From positions 14,211,001 to 14,275,000 of the forward strand of contig NC_046681.1 of NCBI RefSeq assembly GCF_009870125.1: a stretch of 64,000 nucleotides of DNA, read 5' to 3'. This document shows positions 47,485 through 58,623 of this stretch, piece by piece. Numbering within the stretch: position 1 is the stretch's first letter; the number at the start of each line of letters is the position of its first letter. The notes beneath the pieces were generated by a model that was given only the letters and a program-made list of their open reading frames with translations, made no database searches and had not been told where the DNA came from. Source of the stretch: Drosophila pseudoobscura. Lineage: Eukaryota > Arthropoda > Insecta > Diptera > Drosophilidae. Both the position numbers and the translations under genes were made by a program.

Positions 47485-50261
47485 AAAGATTTGTTGGGAA
47501 ATGGGAGAACATTAAGCTACAAGCGATTGTGCCAAACATAATTAGTGTAAATTCAACTTCCATATACTGCAGTTGCATTGTAATATGTCGCGGAATATAT
47601 TGGCATTCCTTCCTCTTGTTTTAACCACAGAGATATATTTCTGTAGGATCCCCAAATCGGACTCGTATTTGCTGAACATCCGAGAGGATTACTGTGACAT
47701 CTATTGTCAGGGATCCAATGATAAATCATGCCTAAAGACGAACAATACTGTCGTAACCAATCATTTTCAAATGGAGTTGGAGTCCGGGCATTTAAGAATC
47801 AAGTGGAAAGAGAGGCGAGGGTCTATAGAATCGAATATAACCTCAATTACCGATGAAAGTGGAACGGAACTCGAAAGTTTAACAGTGACTGGAATCCCGA
47901 GCTCTAAAGATGACAGATTTCGACCTGGAATAGATTATATTAGAGATTTTGGGGTTTCCAAAGTCCTCAAATACGAAATATATTCTGGAGATCTGATAAT
48001 ACTTGAAGCTGAACCCGATTTAAAGAATGGTCCTTCTCATTTGGCTTTAATCTTCACTTTTACTGTTGAGAATATCATAAATTCACATGCCGCAAATAGT
48101 TATATTCGAAGGACGATGGATAACTTGAAAACAATTCAGATTCGTTATGAAGGAAGGTCACAAACTCCCGAGTTCTGGATGGAAGATGGTACTTTCAAAG
48201 GCAAAACACAATTAAATCTGCTTACTTTTCAAGGATTAAAGATGGAAAATCTCACATCTAATACTTTTAGTGATTTGAAAAGCTTGAAAATATTAAATTT
48301 TACAAACACAATCGTCAGGGATCAAAGTTTCTTGAGGTATGAGTGTATCCATGAGTGTGTTTTAGATTTTCTTTTGATGTATTTTTTAAGTTCTGCGACT
48401 CTGCGGAACAATCTAGAGATTTTCATCATGCATACTGAAGCGGTCAAAGTGGAACTGGAACATTTCGAAAACTATTCGAAATTAAGGTTTATTCAAGTTG
48501 TAAATTATGAACCACATGAGAATCTAACTGCATTCGTCTGCGATTCAGGAACTTGGAAATTCGATTGCAAGTTCTCGCACGGGATAGATGGAAGAAGGTG
48601 TCCTGGAAAATGTAAATGCTACTATGAGCTAAGTAGCATGGAGTTTCACATAGATTGCACCCAACGAAATTTCACAGAAATCCCGCCCTTACCCATTCCG
48701 ATAGATGGGAGGCCAGTGCTGCGTTTTAGTAATAATCATCTTAAAGATCTGCCCAGCAACGCCAAGGAAATACCCGGCTATAATCAACTGCAAGCTCTCG
48801 ATGTGGCAGCCAATGAGATCACGAGCCTCGGCATTCAACAGCTGCCACAGAGGCTGCAACACCTCAGCATTCGTTTCAACAACATCACAGACCTCGGCAA
48901 GAAAGTGGTCGAATTTCTGTCCAAACACGTTGCCATCCATCGCTTTGGCAATAAGTGGTTTGCCGATTGCGACGACAAGGTCCTCTTGGAGTACACCTAC
49001 TCGATTATAAACTTTAAGGGGAAGAAAGATCCTGAAATCAATAATTATCTTAGAGAACGTTCGGAAAGAAATCGATTTTCTGAAAATCCCTGGAGCTGTT
49101 TTTGGGAGACACGATTTCTGATATCCTTTATGGGCAAACGCGAGTCCATGAAATATATAGCGCCACTGGACTATCAAGACTTTCGCGGCCCTTGTCCCGA
49201 TGTTTGCAGCTGCCTCCTTACCTACTATCCCACGGAATTCATCGTTGACTGCAGTGGCGAAGGCCTCTCGGAGATACCACCATTACCCACGCCCAAAGAT
49301 CGCCCAACGACCCTTTTATTTCAAAACAATAAGCTCCGCGTATTGCCCAATGAATCGATGCCAGGATACGCAAATGTGGGTCGACTCTTTCTGGCCAACA
49401 ATCGACTAACGGAACTCGATAATCTTCCACGAAACCTCTCGTATCTGGACATACGAAACAACAGAATTGCTGTAATTAACAGGAAGACTCTAGATATCTT
49501 TGAAAATAGATCGAAATCGTCAGATCTGAAGCTATTCCTGTCTGGAAATCCCTGGGCTTGCACTTGCGAGGAGAAAGATTTCTTGGGATTCGTGAAAGGA
49601 GGTGGTCCCAGAATCGGAGATGTCACAAATATCACCTGCGGAGACACAGGAAACCTCCTGATCGAAACGGATGAGAGTTCAGTATGCCCCTCTGGCTTCG
49701 TGCACTATGTGACCCTCACTGTTTCGTTCATGTTAATGATCTTGACCATAAACCTGATGATTTACTTCAAACAGCCCCTCCTGATCTGGTTCTACGAGCA
49801 CGGCGTATGCCTGAGCCTCGCTGCACGACAGGAACTCGACGAACGGAAGAAGTTCGATGCATTTCTATCCTTCACCCACAAAGACGAGGATCTGATTGAG
49901 GAGTTTGTGGAGAGACTGGAGAATGGCCCCCAGAAGTTCCAACTCTGCTTCTATCTGCGCGACTGGCTTTTGGGCGTGTCCATTCCAGAGTGCATCAGCC
50001 AATCTGTGAAGGACTCAAGGCGCATCATAATCCTGATGACGAACCACTTCCTAAAGTCCACTTGGGGGCGACTGGAGTTCCGCCTCGCTCTGCATGCCAC
50101 CTCCCAGGATCGATGTAAGCGGCTTATTGTGGTCCTCTATCCGGAAGTGGAGAACTTTGATGATTTGGACAGCGAACTGCGGACCTACATGGTGCTGAAC
50201 ACGTACCTCAAGCGAGATGACCCCAATTTCTGGAATAAGTTGATCTATTCGATGCCCCATA
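47485..50261 (+). repeat. Right arm of Toll inverted duplication
   Basis: Reverse-complement partner of 42,236-45,012. Length is nearly equal (2777 bases each). It includes about 90 bases of shared upstream sequence, the whole coding region up to SMPH near the end of the TIR domain, and none of the native 3' end. Confidence 0.92.
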
Positions 50262-50284
50262 GTGTACAGGGAGAGCAGCCCTAA
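47573..50284 (+). CDS. Toll-family receptor (Toll-3/Toll-4-like), copy 2, 885 aa spliced
   Basis: Inverted paralogue of the gene at 42,180-44,921. By comparison with that copy, exon 1 is 47573-48336 and exon 2 is 48391-50284. The 54-nt intron (GTATGA...TTTTAAG) has no stop and keeps frame, so unspliced RNA would encode 903 residues. In the 885-residue spliced form: signal peptide about 1-25; a leucine-rich repeat near 230-255; LRRNT with C325, C329, C331 and C344; repeats about 363-415; LRRCT-like NPWSCFW at 487; second LRRNT with C523, C527, C529 and C542; repeats about 560-617; LRRCT from NPWACTC (641) to C687; transmembrane helix 691-714; TIR about 741-880 with FDAFLSF, RDWLLGVSIPE and FW boxes. 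Exon 1 and the end from the second LRRNT onward differ from copy 1 at few residues, but residues about 256-540 are only roughly half identical. After SMPH the tail is SVQGEQP, unlike the longer basic tail of copy 1, because the shared arm ends there. Expected role: cell-surface receptor signalling through MyD88. Confidence 0.92.
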   Translation: MHCNMSRNILAFLPLVLTTEIYFCRIPKSDSYLLNIREDYCDIYCQGSNDKSCLKTNNTVVTNHFQMELESGHLRIKWKERRGSIESNITSITDESGTELESLTVTGIPSSKDDRFRPGIDYIRDFGVSKVLKYEIYSGDLIILEAEPDLKNGPSHLALIFTFTVENIINSHAANSYIRRTMDNLKTIQIRYEGRSQTPEFWMEDGTFKGKTQLNLLTFQGLKMENLTSNTFSDLKSLKILNFTNTIVRDQSFLRYECIHECVLDFLLMYFLSSATLRNNLEIFIMHTEAVKVELEHFENYSKLRFIQVVNYEPHENLTAFVCDSGTWKFDCKFSHGIDGRRCPGKCKCYYELSSMEFHIDCTQRNFTEIPPLPIPIDGRPVLRFSNNHLKDLPSNAKEIPGYNQLQALDVAANEITSLGIQQLPQRLQHLSIRFNNITDLGKKVVEFLSKHVAIHRFGNKWFADCDDKVLLEYTYSIINFKGKKDPEINNYLRERSERNRFSENPWSCFWETRFLISFMGKRESMKYIAPLDYQDFRGPCPDVCSCLLTYYPTEFIVDCSGEGLSEIPPLPTPKDRPTTLLFQNNKLRVLPNESMPGYANVGRLFLANNRLTELDNLPRNLSYLDIRNNRIAVINRKTLDIFENRSKSSDLKLFLSGNPWACTCEEKDFLGFVKGGGPRIGDVTNITCGDTGNLLIETDESSVCPSGFVHYVTLTVSFMLMILTINLMIYFKQPLLIWFYEHGVCLSLAARQELDERKKFDAFLSFTHKDEDLIEEFVERLENGPQKFQLCFYLRDWLLGVSIPECISQSVKDSRRIIILMTNHFLKSTWGRLEFRLALHATSQDRCKRLIVVLYPEVENFDDLDSELRTYMVLNTYLKRDDPNFWNKLIYSMPHSVQGEQP
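48337..48390 (+). other. In-frame, stop-free 54-nt intron of Toll copy 2
   Basis: Starts GTATGA and ends TTTTTTAAG. Splicing joins TTGAG to TTCTGCG and gives FLSSATLRNN, matching the spliced FLSSENLQKT of copy 1. Retention would insert 18 residues without a frame shift, whereas the intron of copy 1 carries a stop. Confidence 0.85.
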
Positions 50285-52078
50285 AATAATTTTAATTGTG
50301 CAACTTAATTAATTTTATATTTTTACATATTTTTTGCAATATATTATAGATGTTTGAAGCTACAAGCACCTTTCTATCTCAATGTACACTATTTATTCAA
50401 CTTAATTATTCAAAAAACATATCGTTTCTAACCCTTACAGCCATGCTTCTGAGAGTTATAGCCAACCTTTCGGTGCCACAATGATAAAACAAACAACTGT
50501 GGGGTAAATGAAGCAAAGGTCAAAAGCAAAAGCCAGAGACCCAAAAAGCAAGAAAGCAAGATAGAAAGGAAAGAAGGAAACCAGGCAGCAATAAAGATTG
50601 ATTTGACTTGTGGACAGCCTTTGTCCCCTCTGAAAATGCATTTTTATTCACTTTATTCACAATTTGCGCAATTAATCAAAGTACCTAAAATGTGTGTGTA
50701 TGTGTGTTCGAGTGTGTGCGTGTGGCATTGTATGCAGATTGATTAATTGATTTTCCAATGCCAAATGCAATTAGTGGTTAATAAATTGGCTATGGGGAAA
50801 ACTTTCAGTCGTCAGTCGCCAGTCGAGTGGTCCAGTGATTGGTAGTTGCCAAGGAAACAGACGAAGCCTCAAAGATTATCCTCAATGAAGATGGAATGCT
50901 CCGTCAGAGAATGTCCTTTGGAAGAAGAAAAGTATAGTACATCTTTTGAACACCTTTTTTTCCCTCAATTTTACCTTAGCTGTCAAATCAATTAATATTC
51001 AAAAGTGAACCCCAAAGTCAAGCCAATTCCAGAGCAGGGTTCACTCGAACTCTTGGGTCAAAGTGTAAACCAAATCATAGTTCAACTTGGACGATAATTC
51101 AAATGTCCAGAGAGCCAAAACCGTCTCCTTTGGCTGGCACTCGAGTGTTTCCTCTTTTATTTGCCGGCCTGCCGATTCCTGACCGACCGACGGGTTATTG
51201 TGCCATCATTTCGTTTTGGGGTTGCGCCTCGAGTGGATTTATTGTTTCGAGTGGCAAACACAAATACTCTCCTCTCCACCCAAATCAATTCTGGCCCGCA
51301 CATTGTCGACTCCTGTCATGCACAATATCCTTTTTGTTAACAATAGTCGTAGACAGGGTTTTGGGCGGCTGAAAGGCAAAGACAAGACGTTGCGACCACA
51401 CACTTTGTCACTTCAATTTTCGATGGGTCGAGATATACTTTGTACTCGTATGTATATGTATTCCTTCTGTTGTTTGTTAATGTTTGTGCTGACACGACCA
51501 TACATACGAGGATATCCAATATTCGTGAATGAATCGAAGGCTCAAACTGTGCCAACGTCCTGTGGCCTCATGAACAGGAGACAATATGTTGCAAATGCTT
51601 TTGTCTTCTTTTGCCTTCTTGCTTTTTCTATCTCTCGATTTGTCTCGGGCCTAACTTCTATAGACAGTCGGGGGCGACAGACTGCTGCTGCTTTGTTTGC
51701 GAGATTTTATGTGGCCTTAAAGAGCTTTAGCTCTAGCTTAGGAATTGTCAGCAAGGGATTTGTACTTTAAAACGGGAACAAGAATGACAAGGATGGCTAA
51801 TGTAATATTTTTATATTTCTGTGTACGTTTTCCTGTAAATTTAAAGAATACTTAAAGCAGCAACAAGAATTAATTAATCTCGTCCTGAAGATCGATTAAA
51901 ATGGGATTTAAAATGTGTTTTAAAGATACTTCAACTTGAAAACTCCTTTGGTAGAATGCCCTGAGCCCCGAATAGTTGCTCTTAGATTTACATATTTATC
52001 TCATTATATTTTCCCCAAGAATTGAAATATTAAAAGCTTTTCAATTAAATTTTTAAAGTAATATGAACAAATTTACTT

Positions 52079-52182
52079 AAAATATATTTCATATTTAAAA
52101 TAAATATATTTCATATTTAAATTGGATATTTTCATATTTAAATTTTCATATAAATTATATATTTATATTTTGTATATTTAAA
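52079..52182 (+). repeat. AT-rich reiterated sequence
   Basis: The motif ATATTTCATATTTAAA and shortened versions recur about four times with small changes, ending in TATATTTAAATG. Confidence 0.7.
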
Positions 52183-52781
52183 TGAAATAAAAGACTTTTT
52201 AGTATATTTACATATATTTATATCGAAGTGAATTCTATTTAATTTTGCTATTTTTGTATTTAAAACCCGAATATTTAATTTTTCTTTTTACTATGCCATT
52301 TTTCACTCAGTGTAGCTTATACTGAAAATTCCCATCATTATTTGCCCTTTTATGTGCTCTAAATTATTAGCAGACAGCCTCCAAGTTGCATTCGAACAAA
52401 ATATCAAAATCAAACAATTTTTAGCTGAAAGTTTGCCAAAATATCCTTAAAAATTTCATAATTTTTCTTGTGATTAACCCAGCGTTCTATTTCCCATTTC
52501 CCGCATTTCCATTTCCATGCTGCAACTGCAATGCACCAAGAGTGAGAAAGAGAGAGAGAGCAGAAGAAGGCCATTTGTGTCCCTCGTAAATTTCGAATGG
52601 CGCCATCGCATTCCCATTTTATATTTTATTTCCCTTTCTGCCATCTCGTTCTCTGATATGTTGCCAAGTGGCAGTCATTGGGGGATCTTGTCTCTGCAGT
52701 TTGGTTGCCGAATTTTCGGATTTGGCTTAACAATTTACAGATTTACTGCCAGAACGGAAAACTAGAGAAAACCGCACGCAC

Positions 52782-52838
52782 CACAGAGAGAGAGAGAGAG
52801 AAACAAAGAGAGGGCGAGGGGCAGAGAGAGAAAGAGGA
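52782..52838 (+). repeat. GA-rich microsatellite
   Basis: Begins with a pure (GA)n run, then degenerates to GAGAGGGCGAGG and GAGAGAGAAAGAGG. Confidence 0.8.
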
Positions 52839-55800
52839 TTTATGCATGTCTGAGACTGTGACTTTTTCCATGGGACTCTTGGGCGCCGCTCGCTGCCGCA
52901 AGGACAATGAGGCCAGTGACATCATTTTTTATACTGACGAGGCAGCAAAGAAGTAGTCAGAAGATAGCTCAAAGAAGTTGAAATATTTATGTGTTCACTA
53001 GATATCATCGTTCTCAAATATGTGGCTCTTTAAAATGGGCCTCACCTTTATTTAACCTTTCACCTTACAGGTATTTTTACATATGTTTCCTCCATTGAAC
53101 CTCTCTAAGTACAAAACGTAAAGAATATCAATTGAATATTCATCACCCATCAAATGATGTTAGAAAAATAAGTAAAACCACATTTTAAAATGATAAAATT
53201 CAGTGTTTTTTTCTGGAAATTTATTGATTTATAAATTCTAGAAAAGTACTTGAACTTAGCTCATATATTATTCCTGCATTGTAATCAGGAATATGTTCTT
53301 TAAAGCGCTTTCCCACAGCAGGAAAGGTGGAGATTCCTTGAATATATTTCACATGCAGTTAGGCCGCGGCCGCCGCTGCCTCGTTATTGTTGTTGCTGTC
53401 GTGTCGTCTGGTGGCGACACTTGAGACTGACATATAAAACATGTCTAGCTCGAAGTGCGTGTTGCAGCTTGTTAGCGCAGGAAAATCGGCCCCCCATTTC
53501 CCCTCATTTCCCCTATTTTCCCTATCCTGTCCCTTTCCATGCAGATGCTCATGGTCTCTCTCATTCTTACTCTCTGATTGTCACAGGCAATTTGATGCCC
53601 TGATATTTTTGCCCATTTAGTTTCAATCAATTTGCCACAATTTCCGCCCAGTACATTGGAAAAGCGCAGGAAAAGCGCCCAGAGCCCCAGAGAGCCGGAG
53701 CGGCAAAGAGCCAGAGCGCTTCTTCAATCTCTATTGAAACCTAATGGCACCGTAGAGGGGGGGCCTGGGCCTTGGCCTGGACCTGGGAGGGTGTCACGTA
53801 GGTCATTGATCAGATCTACGCGACAAACATAATAAAATGAATGGCACGTACGCCGAAAATTTGTAACTTGTTGAAAGCATTTCCCATTGATTTAACCCAA
53901 GAAAAAAACGATGATGTTTTAGGTGTCCTTTTATATGTAAGAATATCAAGGGGATTCAGGGGAAATAAACTGGAATGGACATCTATTAGCGGTTCGTGGG
54001 CAATTTTCCATACTCTGGCTATTATATTTATAGCCTATTAATATATGTCTTTTATGTACAAAAAATTATGTCGTCGTCCCTCTGCAGGGGGCTTGCCCCC
54101 TAATATAGATATACAAATATATCCTAGAGTATCCATTGATTGACTTTTGAAGGCCAATAACTTTTTTATTTTTGATTAACTTTTTTCTTTTTTTTCTAGA
54201 CTGGAATGGACTATAAAATAGCGATCTGAATAAAATGATTATTTTATTTATCGTATTTCCATTGAATATCATATGATTAAATAATTCAACATCTATGGAT
54301 AACGTTATTAACAATAGTACAAATTTAAATAGATAACAAAAATTTGCAAAAATATTTTCTAAGTTAAATCCATTCTAGGGTTAATATTCCTTGAGCTATC
54401 ACATACCATGCCAATGATCTGCCACTTTTCCTCAACTCTTTTTTCCTCCTCACGTGGTGTGGAGGGAAGCATTCCCCTCTTTTTTTTATGATAGCATTTT
54501 TAAGGCGAAAAACTGCAAACCATTGCATACCTGCAGGCGCGCAGTCATGAGTTACAACTTAATGGCAAAACCCCTTCTACCATCTGCCATATCTACCCCT
54601 TTGCTGGTGCCCTGCAGCAGAAGCATCTTCTATTAAAATTCAAGTGTGTTGCAGGGCAAGTAATTGCAGAGTCTTGTGCGATGCGGTGTGCGTCCCCACC
54701 GAGCGGAAATTACATAGTAAATTTTACCACAAAGTCCAAAAAAGTGGCAGCCACTAGGCGAAACCCCGAAAAAACAACCCGTCGAAAGCAAGTTAATTAA
54801 AACTGTGTGGCAAAGGGAGGGTCAAGGCAGGGCAGACAGGGCCAGACAGCCATATGGCCCCTTAATTAGATGACAGCCTATATCAAAACGGTCAACAAAA
54901 GGTGGCAGACGGTGCACAGGTGCAATGAATCCTTTGTCTTTTTTCTGAGATTTAAATGTACTCGAATTTATGAAAGGAAACAAATCAATATGTTTGCTGA
55001 AAATAAAATAAATAAATTAATATCTGAGAATACTATAATAGATCATTAGAAAATTTTGAATGCATCAATGATTAGGTAATCATCGTAATTTCTCCCAAAT
55101 AATTCACATTTCAAGGACAGTTTTCCCTCGGAAGGCTCTAAAAAAACTTTTGGCACTAAAAAGTTATCTATAGACACACATATGCATATGCATACGAGAA
55201 TGATTTAAAATATATTTCTAGAATTATAATTCATACAGAGAGTAATCTAGAAATCGAACCATAAAAGTGAGAGAACACCAATCTCCAGACCATTTCCTAC
55301 CACTCGTTTTTCACTTTAACCGGTTTATGGGCCTCCGTCCCTCTGTGGAAGCTACTCTCTTAACTCATTCATTGATTATGCTACGGGAAGTGGCGCCACG
55401 AATCAAGATCACTCAACTCTACCATTATTAAGCACTAAAAACTCATGAAAACACGCTTTGGGGCAGCGATGCTTGTATACTCTTACAATTCGGGAATTAT
55501 TTTAAGCTATATGTAGATAAAGATCAGAAACATTTAAAAGGTTTTTCTGTCGAGTGAATGTGAAGCTACATCGGTGAAATCTTGTTAAATTTAAGTGTAT
55601 TTATGAGGTGATATAGAAGCCTTAGAGGACCTTTTTCCATAAGATTCATAGATTTAATCTGCCTGCAAAAAAAGGAAGATATGGAGCTGAAGCTGAATTC
55701 AAATCAAAAGTCCTTGCTCCTACTACCTACGGGGCAGACTGTACCCGAATCGTAAAATCGTTTCCTTTCCAACATCAAAGCTGAAATACCTCTTCGAAGA

Positions 55801-58271
55801 GTAGCAAAAGAAGGTATGCTTAATTACATAACAACTCCAACAGTCGAAACAACACACAGAAAAACACGTATAGAAATTTGTCCTCCAGTTAAGCCGCCAC
55901 CTTTTTTTTATTGAGCACTTAAAAAACCTTGATAATCTTCCACGTAGGTAAAGGAGGGGGGGTAGGAGGAAGCACGTTAGCGAGCGGTGAAGCGGGGAGG
56001 TTTGGGGTCATTTCAATCCCATGTCTGGCGGCAGCTTTGGAAAGGGTTAAGCAAAGTGTTTTGTCGGTCGCTCATCGCATGTTGGGAGCCCGCTAGCCAT
56101 CGTCTGGGTCATTCGGCTAGTCCGGCTCAAAGGGTCTCCCGCCAACCCCGGTCTCCCATAAAAAGCCAAAGCCAAAGGCAGAGACCAGACTGCTGCACGC
56201 GTCACGCGATTTTCACGATTTTTTCACGTTTATTTTTGTTCCATTTCCCAGTCGCAGCCGCCCTTTGCTGCGTGGGTGTGTGTGTGTCTCTGGCACACTT
56301 CTGATATATGGCAAATGCTTCCCTTTTCGACTCCACATTGTTCTGTTCTGTTCTGTTCTATATATACGAGTGTATCCGATTACTAACCGTCGAAGAATTG
56401 GCTGTTAAAGGGACATGAGAAGGAAGCTCTTACTCTCACTTTTTGTCGTCGCCCAGATTCGCGGCTATCCCCTCTTGGCTATGTCTGTGTCTGAGGCAAT
56501 TAGGCAACAAATCCGATTTGGGGCTTAAATGTTCTTTAATTTTTAAAGACTTTTAAGAGTCCTGTGTTTAAGGTACTAGAGATTAGAGAATAGAAAGGAG
56601 AAATAGAGAAATATACTTGCCAAAAAATCAATAAAGAAAGGCAGATAATTCATTGACTAATATAGACGTTGGGAATTATCCAATGGAATCCCCATTTTCC
56701 TTTCAATAATTGTACCTTTAGTGCGAAGCTCTAACTTTTAATAGTTTATATAATTATATTTGTGTTTTGAGCAATTTCTTTTAAAACTACAACTTATAAA
56801 TAATTGGCTCATTCATCGGAGATTGCAGCTTTCTAAAGGAGAGAAAAACATAATCTTGATGTGTTATAAAACCTCCATAAATGGCTTCAAAAGTTTTGAA
56901 TCACTCAACTCTTTTACACGGAGCCTATACACTAGGAAGACCCTCTTCCACATAATATTTCTCATGTTCAACATCTCTCCATTTCTCTCCGGTAACCGCG
57001 CTGTTTTCCTCAGAACTTCGCCCGCTGGAAATTCCATCTCCACTCTTGTACAAACATCTGGTTTTATTAAGTCCCCATAAGCCTCTTCCAATCTATCGAT
57101 CCATGGTTATTAACACCCATTATGGATACACCAAAATGGTAACCCATTAAAAACTTTGCTTTAAAAAAAACTTTAAAAAATATGCAAAACAAACCATAAA
57201 ATGAAGCGAGCATTCACGGCACTTTGAGGGAAACATTTTCGAGCAATAAATAGTGGCCTTTTACAGCTTTATTATGGACCTCACAAAGGGCGCCAACAAA
57301 ATTCAACAGAAGAGAACAGAACAGAAAACGAAACCATGGCGTATGCGCGATTTTTAAGATTTTATGACATTTACTTTGGTTTTCATTCCCCGTTCGCTGT
57401 CGCTGTCAGAAGCAATTCTCACTTTCACTCGACTTACGAGTATTTTCCACCATCCACCATTTCCACCGTTGTTTTGTGGCATATAAATATTTCCCCGTCT
57501 GGACAACTTTATGGCTTATAGCTCCATTATCATTTCTGGTATATTATGGAGAGACGGAGGACAAGCCTGTGGAGCTGCTGCTTGGACCAATTAGAAAATG
57601 CGACAATTAAAAATTCTGTAGTCACGTGTTAATAATGTCGCTGCGGGACACACCTGCCTTCTCGATTTCTCTACTGACTTCTGTTCTTCTGTGCCTTCTG
57701 TCACAGCGAACCGCTCCGCTCCCACCATTCGTTACACAACAAAGTTATACTATAATTGCCTTTGGTCTGTGTCTGTTGCTGTTGTTGTCTTGAGTTTCCT
57801 GAAATATGCATGTGTATGGTGTACTCGTAATTCCTTTTCAATTAAGTCACTCTGTCATTGTTATTCAATTATCTTCAGAGTCGTCCCCTCCTAATGGTAG
57901 ATACATTACCTCAAACTACTTACTGCTGGACTGCAACTCACCTTGGCTATCCGGCAGGGACTACTTTTTGTGCCTTGAATCTCTAGGTAATACATTTAAA
58001 TCAACTTCAATTTAACTTATTTTAAGGTACATATTGCTTAAGAACTTTTTTACATTTTGATGATTAAGGATGATTTTCCTTGGATGAAAATTAATTCCAT
58101 ATTCCTAACAATAGTAAGTTATTTATTTATCTTTCAAAAAACATAGGAGAGTAGAGCTACTTTTATTGTGTCCATTGATCTTTGTTGCCTTATGGTTTTA
58201 TGGTGATGTCAGCCATGATTCTGTTGTCTCCATTTTACCTCAAGCCTATAGCCTCTTCAGGCATTAATCGA

Positions 58272-58292
58272 ACACACACACACACACACACA
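58272..58292 (+). repeat. CA dinucleotide microsatellite
   Basis: About ten uninterrupted AC units. Similar pure CA runs occur at 59,332-59,353. Confidence 0.9.
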
Positions 58293-58572
58293 GCTAGCAG
58301 CTGGCAGGAAGGAGAGTTGCAGGGACATAGATAAATGGCACAAGCAGATGAAGAGCCCAAAAGGACAACGGAGACGATGCCTCTGATGACAAACAGAACT
58401 TGAAGCCTTCAAGGGGCTTCACACGAAGAATGCTGCCGATATATGAGAGGCGGCGAACGAAAGCCAAAAACTTGTAAACAGAAGGGGGGGGATGCGGCAG
58501 CTGCAACTTACATACAGTGTTGCCGCCCCGTACACTGTACACAAAAGTAAAAGTAGTTTTCAAGTGTGGTAC

Positions 58573-58623
58573 CGCACAGAGCAGCACAGAGCAGCACAGC
58601 ACAGCACAGCACAGCACAGCACT
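58573..58623 (+). repeat. AGCAC pentanucleotide array
   Basis: Starts with alternating CAGAGCAG units and becomes a regular run of about six GCACA units, ending at ACTTCACTTC. Confidence 0.9.

Noticed and set aside
48689..49177. Minus-strand frame of 162 codons inside the plus-strand Toll gene
   Set aside because: It is the antisense shadow of the Toll coding region.
51198..51770. Open frame of 190 codons on the plus strand
   Set aside because: No domain, no signal peptide, no promoter and unbiased codon use. Several overlapping shorter frames of equal quality exist in the same place.
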